DNA of 64,000 bases from Takashimella koratensis (taxonomy: Eukaryota; Basidiomycota; Tremellomycetes; Trichosporonales; Tetragoniomycetaceae): NCBI GenBank assembly GCA_003116875.1, contig BCKT01000021.1, forward strand, positions 5,121 through 69,120, read 5' to 3'. Positions 44,078 to 55,731 of this stretch are shown here, piece after piece (position 1 is the first letter of the stretch; each line of letters starts with the position of its first letter). Made by a program: the position numbers and the translations under genes. The notes beneath the pieces are model-generated. The model made no database searches. It was not told the origin of the DNA and saw nothing but the letters and a program-made list of their open reading frames with translations.

Positions 44078-45844
44078 TTACAACTTGGCTCGATTCGCGT
44101 TTTGCTTGAACCAGCCGTTCACGAGTTCGGTCACTTTCTCGGCGACGCCCATGCTGGATTGGTACCTGGTCGGGGGCAAGTCGAGGAGATCTAGGTCAGC
44201 TTTACCATTCTTTCTCTCTCTGTCTGTCCAAGAGATTTTCAGTCTTTACGACCTTGTAGTCCGTTCAATCTGTACTCACCCGGCTCCTCCAGCTCCATAA
44301 GCATGTACCACCGCGACCTTCTTCCTCGTTCCTTCCCTTCCGGACCTTGGCGCTATCTGTACCATACCCTTCCCGCCCTTTGATCCCGCCCCAATCTCCC
44401 TCTCCTCAATCTCCAGTCTCGCTCCTCCATCCCTCGCTGGCCTCAGCCCCACATTATGCGCGACGACCTCGATATCGCGCCACGATTTCCCATTCGGCCC
44501 AGCGAGTCGTGGGTCGAGGTCGTAGCATGCGCGCAGGATGCGTTCGGCTTCAGAAAGGGAAGGGAGGGTGGAGAAGTTGTTTCGAATGTAGGTCCCGCCA
44601 AGGACGACGTGGCCTTCGGGACCAGGGCGGGGGATAATATATGCTGGTTCCGGGAGCGGGGCTATGACAGGGAAGGGATAACCAGTCAGTATCTAGGGAC
44701 GATCAAGAGTCGTGTTGGTCTTCGATTGACGAAATCACCGACTCACGTTCTCCAGGCTTGAGTGGGGGCGCATTGAACCCCTCGGTATGCATCGTGCAGT
44801 CCGTCACCCAGGGAGCACGGACGAGCACCGTTTGACCTCTTGCTGGATACATCTTGTCATCTTCCACACCAATCAAAACCGCGCTCCCCAGCGCCAGCGC
44901 ATTGACGACAAGTGTCACCGGTCCGATTCCGGGGATATCGTACGCTTCGTCGAGAGATGCCAGGCGGCGTCGAATCAAGGGGATACCACGGGTTCGTAGA
45001 GTCTGGCCGAGGTGAGAGAGGTAGCCGGGTGCGTTGATGATGTACGAAGAGAAAGAGACGCCGTATCGCTTCTTGCCAGGCAGAGGGTGGGCAGCGGTCG
45101 CTTCGTGCATCGTCGTCTGGTCCGGTCAGCTGTGATCAGGGCATAACCGGGGGACATATATGACGAATGAAAGATACGAATGGGAAGAAGTTTGAGTGAA
45201 AAGGGTAGATGAGCCCACTCACACCTCCCACGAGCTCATCGTACCACGGCTTGGGCTCGTTCTTCTTCCGGTCCCAAACGTTCCAAAACGGGATCCGCTT
45301 ACAGAGCTCTGGATGTTCGGCGGCGAGTTTCTCGAGACGCTTGAATGTGATTCGGTCCCATTCGGCTGCGGGGCAGGAGCCATCGGCTTCGAAAGAGAAC
45401 CAGTTGCAGCCCTGTATTCAGCGTTAGCGAGCAAGACTATTGAGAGGGGAAGCGAGCCCAAGAAACAGGGGAGATGGTGAGATGGAATGGGATAATGAGA
45501 TCAAGCAAGGTGAGTAACATAGGACCCAACTCACGGCCCAGGGACTGGCAAAACCCGTGCTGGTTCCGTCCTCTGGCAAGTCACGAGCGACCACGGCGAC
45601 TTTGTATCCCTTATCATCGAGCTCGCGTGCGATGGAGAGACCGATCACTGACGTTGTTGAATGCAATGGATCGGACAACGTCAGCACAATGAACAACCAA
45701 GTTATGAACATCACTTGAGGCCATATCGCAAGCATGAGAGTAGCCAGGGTCGAGAAAGGATCAGAGGAGTGTGAGAGGTGAGACCGTTGAACAGGTCTGA
45801 TCGACCAACTCACCGCCAGCGCCTAGGACAACGACGTCGTACAT
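44078..45844 (-). CDS. DAO1: D-amino-acid oxidase, peroxisomal
   Basis: Six exons, 45844-45814, 45647-45535, 45411-45223, 45116-44747, 44661-44280 and 44165-44078, give 390 residues. The protein starts [20 protein letters not shown], the FAD dinucleotide motif at the extreme N-terminus. It contains [61 protein letters not shown] and the signature [20 protein letters not shown]. It ends NRAKL, a C-terminal AKL that is a good type-1 peroxisomal targeting signal, as in yeast D-amino-acid oxidases. It oxidises D-amino acids to keto acids with ammonia and H2O2, allowing D-amino acids to serve as nitrogen source. Confidence 0.94.
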
Positions 45845-48155
45845 GATTCCAAAGGTGATCTCTGAATTCGACGCGATTAACGATGACAAGTTGGTAGATG
45901 CGATACAGACGGTATGATATCTATACAAAATAGGCAGTACTCGTAGCGACTCGATGTGAAGTGACAGTTGGACAGTAGTCGTGGTGTTATCTGAAATGAG
46001 TCGAAGCAGTCTTGCCCACCCAGCCCGAGTCGACCACTAAGCGCTGGTCCCGTACCTCGCGGCCAACGCCGAGGATCGGAGGTGCAATCAGTCCTCGCGG
46101 TTCAGCATGGACCTACCTCTAAGTACACCTCATTTCTGATTCTCACCAAGTCGTCCACAGAGTCTCTGCCTCACTCGCCTCGAACTATTTCCCCTTCGGT
46201 CCAATACGCCGGTCGGACGAGCGGCCTTCTCAGTCAGGGGTTAGTTGCCGCACGGTACGAGCTACGGCGCAGGCGCAGGTCCACCACCAATACACCGACT
46301 CCCCGGTTCCAGACCAATGTGATCACCGGGACCTGCTGCGCGGCCAATTCATGAACGCCGACCGCCGACCCTCCGATGACCAGATCTGTACAAAGGGTTC
46401 GTTCACCGCAGAATACGAAAAAACCTTGTTCGCCCTTGGTCCAGCATGGGCCGTTTTTCTGTTCCTCGTACACATCAGATGGCGGACGGAACACTCTCCG
46501 TGTACCATTATAGATATCTCCATAAATCACATCCACGTCTACACAACGGCGTAAGCCCCAGCCCATTGCCCGGATTGCGTAGTTTTATTTTTAGGTGAGG
46601 CGGTGCAAGTCGCACAACCAGGTCGTGAACGCGTCGAAACGAAAGGTGGAGGTGGAGGTATGGAGGTAGCCGATGCCAAGATGCATTATTCGAAATTGTC
46701 GACGGTACTTTTTTTGGGCCCTCCTGACATTTTTAATGCTTTGAATAACGAATTCGAGATTTCGAGGGGTCGTGGAGAGTGGAGACCGAGCCAAGTGACC
46801 CTGGACAGCCGGATACCTGTTGGAGTGGGATGGGGCTAGAGCGGGAAGGATTTCGGCCGTAGTAACAGCAGAGACACCACCTCCGAGTTTACTTTGACCA
46901 GACTCGATTGTCGATTGACGGGCAGCTTGGCAACCAAGCAAGCTGCTTACACATACATCAAGATGACAATCGCAATCGCCATTGTCAAAGGAGAGTGGCA
47001 GTCGACACGTGCTGTGGCCGATCAGAATGAGATTGATAATTACCTTGATCAAAGGATATCGAGTGTGTGGGTATGTGTTTGCATCAAGGGGTAGGCAAAG
47101 GATGGGGTGGGGGAAGGCAAGGAAGGGAAGGGTGAGGACAGCGGGCACGGGGAGAGGAGACCGAGGAAAGGAAGGTGAGAGGGAAGAGGGAAGGGGGCAA
47201 GGGAAACACAACAAGGAAGCAGAAACGAGGCCCTGGAAGTGTGCACCGAACTGATGGCTGATGGGTTGATGGAATGATGGAATGATGGCATGATGGGACG
47301 CGGTTGATTAGCTTGAGCGGGCAAGCGAGTAGTCAACGAAAGGAGGTGTGACAACGAGGAACGGGAGTAAATCTGGGGAGAAATCCATGATCATGACATG
47401 AAAATTATATTATTAGATCCCACTACTCCGACCCGAACCCTTTGCCTGGTCCTGACCCTGAGCTGCCTCCCTTTCTCCCCTGGCTCCTCCCAGCCGCTCG
47501 GCTACGGCTACTCCAACCCCATCTCTCCAATTCCAATTCCAATCCCAAGCTCCAGCACCCAGCAGGCAGCCCATGCGAGTGCCATGTGACAGCAAATATC
47601 CGGGCGAATCACCTCATTCAGCAACTATCGGCCGTATGACTTTTTTGAGATTCATTCGTTTGGCGAGATTTGGCTTTGAGTTTGGCTGACATTTCTGGGG
47701 TTTGGTCTCTCTCTGTTTCGCTCTCTTCCCTTCCTTGTCCTTTGCCATCTCGACCCCAACCTCGCACCCCGCACAGTCCGCACTGTTTACCGCGTTTTTC
47801 ATTTTCGGGATAATCACAGTCTTCGGAAATCGCTCGTCGTTCGGATCATCCAACCCATCCAGCCCACTGGCCCGCTCTCTCCGATTCTAATTTGGGCGCA
47901 AGACGATAGGGACAGGGTCCAGCGCCGACTTTGGCTGGTTGGTAGCGACGGAAGCAGGTGTCGCTTGGGTCGAGGTAGTGACTGGCGCCTCTGCGCCTCT
48001 GCGCCTCTGACCCTCTGCCCTTCCTTACCGGTGACAGCTGGCGTTGGGCGAATTACGACCTCTAGTCATCAGCAGGGCTCCTTTGACGAGAGCCTTGGCC
48101 GTGTCTGACACAGGCTGATACACACACACGTACTACCTATAAGCCGAAATTACCC

Positions 48156-48186
<31 letters not shown>

Positions 48187-48831
48187 TTTATGTGCATGTC
48201 TGTGGATGAGTGCATATGTGTGGGGTAGATTGAACACCGATATCTTTCTCCGAACCCTCCCTCATCCTCTTCTCTACTCTTCGTCATCCCCCTCACCTTC
48301 ATCCTCCATTCTCCCCATCTCTCTCTCTCACTTCCATACCATACCTTGACACCGTCTCTCGACCAACCCATCCCTTCCACACCGTCCGTCGCCTCTAGCT
48401 AGCACCACCGGCCAACTTCAACCTCCGTCCGCCGTCATCCCACCTCCCCTCCCCCTTACCTACTCCACAACTCCTCGGCGCAACCGCCGCCCTCTTACTT
48501 TCCTGTCCACATCCGTCGCTCACTAGCAATCTCGAACCTCGCTCCACATCCTTTTCACTCTTCAAACCCTCTTTCCCACCACCCCTCACTCGCCTCCTTT
48601 CCACATCCCATCGGTAACCAGTTCCCAACAAGTCCGAGATCTCGACGTCGCCAACCACCCCTCTTTTCTCTTTTCACCCTCTCCTCTACCCCTTCTCCCC
48701 AACAACTCGGTACACATTCCACTTTCGACCAAACGGCAACCTTTGAACAGTTGCGTCAAAGCTGGATCTCTTAAAACACGGCTCTTTAAACCTCCCACTC
48801 CCCTGTAAACAACTCGCCTGACCTCTCGGAC
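45845..48831. other. Large intergenic region, DAO1 / Zn2Cys6 regulator
   Basis: This 3-kb gap is the longest gene-poor stretch in the window. It holds a purine-rich tract (about 47095-47240), a GT microsatellite (48162-48186) and a pyrimidine-rich leader before the regulator gene. A 110-codon frame on the minus strand (46566-46234) is the only protein-like candidate; an overlapping + strand frame is also open, so support is weak. Confidence 0.5.
48162..48186. repeat. (GT)n microsatellite
   Basis: About 12 GT units lie upstream of the Zn2Cys6 regulator gene. Confidence 0.95.
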
Positions 48832-51800
48832 ATGATGGCGTTCCACCCACACCCACACTCCCACTCTCATCGCGACGCCCAGCACGAGCGCCTCTTCTCG
48901 CCGCACCATCGACTTCATCCCCAACCGACTTACCCCGCGCCGTTGGCCATGTCAAAGTCATCCGACCATATACATCAACCTATTCAACTTCAGCCTAGAA
49001 CGTCAACTTCCTCCTCAACATTCTCATCCGACATGCCGAACAGTGCTCGAGGATCAGGCGCAGCTCATTCCTCCTCACCAGCGTCAGAGGGAGACGAGGG
49101 CGAGGACGGCGCGACCCCGAGTGGGAAAGGACCCAAACAGCGGAAACCACGAGTCGTCGAACGGGGACGCGAGGCGTGCAACGAGTGTCGACACCACAAG
49201 GTGAGCAAGCCAGCCAGTCGGGTATCCCTGCCGGCACATGGGGCACACTCTCCTTGGCGCCTGCGCAGAGAGGTGTGACGCCTCGAAGGGGGAGGAGGAA
49301 TAATGGCCGCTCCAATATCCCCCCGAAGGGGCAAAAGCAGAGACGGGGGTGTTTATCTTTTCCTGTGGCTGTGCAGTCTGGAATTATGATTCCGTGCGCG
49401 GTCGTATCTGGGGTTATAATTCGGAAAGACCCTCCGAGCCCCCGAACCCCCCCAGGCAAAGAGCACTGCAGAGGATCTAGACACAGCCGAAGCTTCGGCT
49501 TGTGAACCATCATGTGAAGGGAGTTTAGGCTGACAGGTGGATTGCTTTTCCGTTGATTGGGTTTTTTTTTTGGTCATCCCCCCCCCCGTCTTTCCCCTGC
49601 TTGGCATGACTGCGAAAATAATTCCCAAACAAAAAACCAAATCCTCGATCGCCGATGACAGATTCGGTGTCACCCCACCCCCAACGACCCGACCCACATG
49701 CACCCGTGTGCACGATGCGCCCGCATGTCGCTCGAGTGTGTTTTCAAGAAGCACAACAGAGGTAGAAAACGCAAGCAGCCGTGAGTCGTCGTGGCTTATC
49801 CATTACCGATTTCATCCCCGTTTCCCTGGCTTCTTTCTCTCTTTTGGAAATCATACACCTCCCGCTTGCCCAAAGGGAACGACCCCATTCCCCGGCCCCA
49901 GACTCGCTTATCCCTCGGGCCATACACTGTGCCGTCATTGCAAACGTGGCTGAATCTTGTCGCTCCACCAACCAGAATCTCGGACGAGCCAACGGATCAA
50001 CCTTCCGCTTCTGTTGATTACAGGACTGCGCCGCGAAAACCCCCTCCACCGCCCCTGGCCTCTTCCTCAGTGGACCGCGTGACTTCTGGGTCCCCCGCGA
50101 CGGCTGAGACAATCCGACTACCCCCTCTCTTCTCCAAGCCTGGCGCAGATGGCAAACCTACCCTCCTGCCGCCCAGCAGCTCCATCTTCGGTTCCCGAAT
50201 CACCTCGCGGTACCCCTTTATCGCACTGGGGAATCCAAGTGCCTCTGCATCGTCTGACGATGCGTCACCCAGTCGAGCGGGACACAGTGTTCCGCGACCC
50301 GAGCCGCGCACCATGTCTCTGTGGAGCATGGTGCAGGCCGAGTCTGACGTCGAGGAGCAGGACGTCGGCGAGGAAGATGAGTTGGACGACGATGACGAAG
50401 AAGGGGACGACGTGCCTGTCAAAGACGATTTCCAGCCAGTCGCCACTTCCACATCGAGAGCCACGGCGACCGACAGAAGCGCAGTCGCGGATGTTCCCAA
50501 GTTTTCAAGGCCGATGTCGGGTTCAAGTGGGCGGGTGGAGGACCCGGTGTCGGCGGGGATCTTGGCGGAATCAGAGGCGGTCGGTCTGTTCAGTCTGTAA
50601 GTGGGACACAGAAAAATGCACCACAGCGAATTCGTCGAGCGATTGGAGTGGTGAGCGTCTGACTGACATTTCGGACTCTCACAGGTTTGTAAGAAAATTC
50701 AATCATGCGATGCCGGTCATCGATCCACTCTTGCACGACTATGGTAAGTCGATCGCTTTGGGCGTCTTTGCTGGTTGGGTCTGACAACTCTTCAGAACAC
50801 GTTCGCCGAAATTCACCTTTTCTTTACACCGCAATCAGTGAGTCATTTCTGCCACAAAAATCGAGCGTCCTCTGACACAGATCCTGTGCTCACTATCCCC
50901 CAGTGACCGTCGCTTCGCGCTACCTCTCCACCTTGCCGCCTACCAACACACTCAAACGCTCTGGAACGCCTCCCGACTCTCTCAACTCGGCACATAAACG
51001 AATTCTCGCGCTGGCTCGGGACCACCTCACCTTGGCGTTTGTTGACGCGATCAGCGAAATCTCAGTCGTCAAGGCGATTGCGATATTGACCATGTGGAAA
51101 GAACCAGACGATGATAAGACGGCGTTTTATTTCAATCGAGCCGTGTTGTTGGCAAAGGAATTGGGGATCGGGAGGATACCGTCAACGGCGGAGATGGTAC
51201 GGATGGACCCGCAGGAGAAGAGGGAATTAAGGTCTAGGCAGAGGTTATGGTGAGTGTAGCCGAGTTGAAGAGCAAAAATAACTCGTGCTGACGGAGTTGT
51301 GTGATACTTTGACAGGTTGACGCTTTTCACCGCAAACACTGTTTTCCATATGCAGTTTCGTCAACCGATGCTTATTTCTTTCACGGACCCATTGATCTCT
51401 ACCGCGTGAGTCTTTTTCTTCCTCTCACCTCCGACAGAGAACGACAAAGGCCATTGACTGATCGAACTGATCCACCCCTCCATCGCCCATAGACACAACT
51501 GGTTGAAAATGGCCGACCCGGATATGGTCCTCCTCGACACCCAAACCGTCTTCTCCGTCAGCATCCGACGTCGGTTCTTACATTATCGAGAACTATTAAA
51601 ACCCGCCGAGTCGGAGGAAGTGGCTCCGCCCAGCGCATTGTCGTTGTCGATTCTGACAAAGACGATTAATGCAGAATGGGACGTGATGACGGATACGGGT
51701 GTGAGAGATATCATTGATGGTGAGTGGCTTTTGGTTTAGCGGTGACCTGGATCTGGTTCAGCTGTGAATCAGAATGATCTGTGGAGAAAGTCGAGAGAAC

Positions 51801-52770
51801 CTTTTTTTGACCCCACACTCCCATTCCAGCCGGCGGTACACCAGGTCAAGTCAATAAACCTCGTTTACTCGCCTCGTCTCTTCGCCTCAACCTCAACTTC
51901 CTGATCCTCAACCAAACCCTGCGTATCCCGATTTCCGACCGACTCGGCCCGTCTCTACCCGATCCCTCCTCCAACCTCGTACACCACCTCGCCTCCATGC
52001 CAGCCTTCCACCACTGCCTGAACGCTGCCACCTCTGTCCTCATGCGAATGCAGGCGCTGGAGAAAGACCAACTTACCTTCGCCGCCGACACGTTACTTCA
52101 TTTCGCACTCTACGCAGCCACATTCCTGTGGTCTCTATGTCGAGCGCCAAACACATACAACTTTGACCAACAAGAAGTCGCGTATTGTCGGACGCTGATA
52201 TTGAAGATGGCAGAGTTACTGGACGAAGCATCAGCGTACCCGACGAGTTCGGCGGCGCTGCATGCAAAATACCTATGGAGGTTGTGTCGGGATCCGGGGG
52301 CCGAGCAGGAACGAGGGTCGAGTGGCGCTCTTGCCCGCGGGGCTTCGGCGACTTTGGGATCGGGATTGGGCAGGGCAGAAGGAAGTGGGGGAAGCGGTAG
52401 TGGCATGGGATTGGCCGGGTCAGCGACTTCGTTCGGCACGAATCGAGGCCAATTGTCTCCATCGTTTATCGACACGAGTGGACACGCTCAGGTCTCAGAA
52501 TCGGGATCGGGTTGGGCTCGACATGGCGCAAGGTCTCCGTCCACCCAAGCGCTCGAGGAGAGGCTCGACGCTCGGTCAAACCCGCACGGCGCACAGGATA
52601 TCTATGGGCAGCACAGCGGACACGAGGAGAGAGGAAACGCGGGTGATGGGGTGGCAGATATGAGGATCCAAGCGGACGCAGAGCTGGATTTGATCTTGGC
52701 TGATTTTCCCTGGACGGGACTGGATTTGCCATGGGGTCATTTGGAAACGGGAGAGTATCCGCATCGATAA
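48832..52770 (+). CDS. Zn2Cys6 fungal transcription factor with middle homology region
   Basis: Nine exons, 48832-49200, 49662-49780, 50024-50596, 50685-50743, 50796-50837, 50904-51249, 51316-51405, 51493-51719 and 51830-52770, give 921 residues. A His/Ser/Pro-rich start leads to the zinc cluster (residues about 116-150): ACNECRHHKIRCHP, PCARCARMSLEC and the basic linker KKHNRGRKRKQP. Acidic stretches (DELDDDDEEGDD) follow. The fungal-specific middle homology region comes next (VIDPLLHDYEHVRRNSPFLY, IMTVASRYL, IAILTMWKEPDDDKTAFYFN, ELGIGR, RQRLWLTLFTANTVFHM). The C-terminus is Gly/Ser-rich with an acidic/hydrophobic end (ELDLIL, DFPW), possibly for activation. The first intron, 461 nt, splits the zinc cluster and is far longer than others. 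Targets are unknown. Confidence 0.92.
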
Positions 52771-53201
52771 GCAGTGGAACGGAGCAAGTGGGAGAAGGAA
52801 CGAGGAAGGAACAAAGTGGAAGAGGGCACGAGAGCATGGGGAGTTAAGAAATGATGTTTTAGGTGTCAGGGCAAGTAAGAATTGGTAGATTCGTAGTAAG
52901 CTCAACTCGTCATGCGTGTGCAGTAGATATTGAAGCATTTTGTTCTTTGCCAAAGTCGTTCAAGTGAGAGGAAAGACATTGACGTAACAGAGATGAAGCA
53001 TTGCGTACAGAGCATGCTGTGCACGGGAGGAATGTCAAATGTCGCCCTCTGCGTCGTCATGGTTCAGACGTCGGGGTGAGTATCGTAGCAATACATTACT
53101 TTCGTCGTTTATCGCCGTTTCTTTTCTCCTCCGGGGTCTCACGAGTTACAGCAGATCAATCCGATGATGAAGAACAATCTGTGGTACACTTGTGTTTGAT
53201 T
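52771..53201. other. Convergent intergenic spacer
   Basis: 3' flanks of the regulator and GGPP synthase genes. Nothing else is seen. Confidence 0.6.
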
Positions 53202-55386
53202 TTACACTTGAACAGGTTGATCCCATTCGTCTCCTTCCCTCTGACTTTTCGCCTTGGCCTCACTTCCTCTCTCGACCTCGTTCAATTTCCTTTCCTTCTC
53301 CACTTCCTTCGCTTCACCTTTCCCCTTCTCCATCTCCTTCTCTAGCCCTACCGCCATTCCCGCCGCCGTCCCCTTAGCCGCCGCCGGTCGCTGAGGCACA
53401 TACAACATCTCAATAATCTTCTCCAAACCTGGGTTCCCACCTAAATCCTTGATCTCCGCTTCGATCTGGACTAAAACATCGGCAAGGACGGTGAGTGTAT
53501 AGTCGAATGAATGGGTATGGGAACGTAGGTATTCGACCGTATGTGCTTTAAGGGATCGAGAGGTGGTTCGTTTTTGCAAAACATCTGAGGTCAAAGAACG
53601 AGAGAGGAAGGAGGGGGAGGAGAAAAATGTCAGCGATGATCTGTGGAAAGAGAGAGAAAAAGTGTAGAGAGATACTCACTGAGGATTTGGCGGTTGGATG
53701 GATCGGCTCGAACTCCATGCACAACGGGGAAACTGAACTTGCCCTCTGTCAAATCTTCGCAGTACCCCTTATTATCGGCGTACTAAAGATCGAGCATGGA
53801 TGGAAAAATCAAGATCACAGGGAGGTAGAAAGCGAGTTCAGCGTGAGAAATTGAGTACCCAAAGCTTGTCATGGATATCGGTGTTGTGGACTCACCTGGT
53901 CAGACTGAAGGTTCATGTAATCGTCTCTGATCTGGAAATAGATCGAGATGAGGTTAACGAGAGGAACGTAGTCACTGTTCGAGGTTGAATTTGGCTCATC
54001 AGCTGGGCGACTAGGTTGGGCTTGGACCAAGTGTCAAAGGGAAGAGTGATCAATGACTTGCAAGGATAATAGATTTAACAGTCTAGACGTACATGTTCGA
54101 TGTCGATTTCGCCATCATGAGCTTGACAGCTAACCGGAACAGCCCGCCCGTCTCTGCACCTCATCAGCTACTCGCCTTACACACTAGCCGGCTCCCACGA
54201 CGTCCCCTTTTCGATCTCAAGGTCCATATCTGATCCACTCGTATGCTTGCCTCTGCCTCGACTCACTGCCAAGAACCATGTGGACGTATTCCTCCTCGGT
54301 CGGACATGTCAAGCTATCTCGCCAGAAGAGATCAAGTCCCTGTCCTCGATGAAGATTAAGCAGCTCGTCTATATCAATGTCAGCGAGATGAATAACAGCC
54401 AGTGAGCGGCTGACTCCAGACGAATTTACTCAACTGCAAGATAGGGTAAAGAAGACTCACCAATGACCATGGGAACGAGATCGAGATCTTTCTCTACTCC
54501 TTTGCCTTTCCCATCTCGACTTGTACTCCCGCTCCCATTCGCACTCTCGCTCGCGCTGATGGCGCTCGTATCGACCTGACCATTGACGTCACCTTTGAAG
54601 ACTGGTCCAACTGGTTCTGTGCGAGAACTCGAGCTCGATCCTGTTCCTGACACGGATCCCGATGATGGTCCTGACGCTGGACTTGGAGTCGACGCTGAGC
54701 CCATTCCAGAGCCTAGAGACACGCCCATCCCTATCGCCGCAGTGGCGGCACTGACCACTGCGGCCGCCGCCGAGGCCGAAGTCGACGGTTCTCCTGCTTT
54801 ACCTTCGCCTATTGCTGTTGAACCTCCTGCTACTCCCTTGACGACCTCAGCCGCACTCAATCCTCCAAGCGCCGAAGCCGGGCGGGACGGAGAAGGAGTC
54901 GGCGAACGCAATTTGAGAAGTTCCTCAAAGGCGAGAAAGTAGACGTAGTTGGCGGTATTAATCGTTTGGGGGATCCCAAAGATGGTATGTGAGACAGGGA
55001 TACCCCGACGGAGCTCGGAACCATCTTCGACGTCGTCCATCCTAGTGTAGGTTAGCCGAGTTCCCAACGTCCTCCAAAGTTCACCGCCTCTTCAATCTTC
55101 TTCGCTCTACCTCTCTTGCTCGCTCTTCTCGACCCGCCACCCAGAGCCATCACTTAGCTCCAACTCACAGCAGACTAGCATTATGCAACAACCTAACGAC
55201 GTTTCTGATGATCCCCAACTCGACCTCGGGTACACATAGCCATATATTGAACGCGTCGATGAGGTGTGATCGAATTTCCTTGCCCGGTGTTGAAGCGAGG
55301 TAAGTGAATGGTTCGAGGAGGATACGTTCTTGTTCCCCTGTCCATTGTGGGGATCTGAATCGGTCACGGAGGTTGGTGTAGTCCAT
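53202..55386 (-). CDS. BTS1: Geranylgeranyl diphosphate synthase
   Basis: Seven exons, 55386-55169, 55041-54461, 54368-54267, 54153-54093, 53974-53896, 53782-53680 and 53584-53202, give 508 residues, against about 300-350 usual for the family. Signatures: [35 protein letters not shown] (first Asp-rich motif DDVED), [61 protein letters not shown] (second motif), [15 protein letters not shown]. The excess length comes from a Ser/Ala/Gly/Thr-rich insertion of about 150 residues (54461 to about 54900) in exon 2 and a charged C-terminal tail. The enzyme makes C20 GGPP for protein prenylation, carotenoids and other diterpenoids. Confidence 0.94.
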
Positions 55387-55731
55387 GCGGGTGGTCGTGA
55401 CGAGGTGGTCGTTGGTGAGGATGAGAGTTGTGGAGACTCGGGTGATGACGCAGCGGCGACGAGGGCGGGAGAAGGAGGCTAATGTCAGTTCCGGGCTGCA
55501 GAGACCCTGTTGCTAAGATACGTCCCCACCGATTGAGAAGGTAGGTAGAAATCAGTCAGCGTTGGGTCGAAGAGCAGGGGACAGAGCAGTCTATGCATGT
55601 CAATCATGAGACGAGGTGAGCAGTGTTGGACATGCTATATACGTTATACTGGCTCTATCCCGGTCTCTTTGGTCATTGCGGTCGTTTGTAGTCACCGTCT
55701 ACGCCAGCTCCAGCTATCCCTGCTCTCCAGC
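55387..55731. other. Promoter region of GGPP synthase
   Basis: A 345-bp spacer upstream of the GGPP synthase start and downstream of the CitE-like gene. No gene is seen. Confidence 0.55.

Noticed and set aside
46591..47214. 207-codon minus-strand frame
   Set aside because: First half is the translation of a purine tract read in reverse (Pro/Leu/Ser); no support for the rest.
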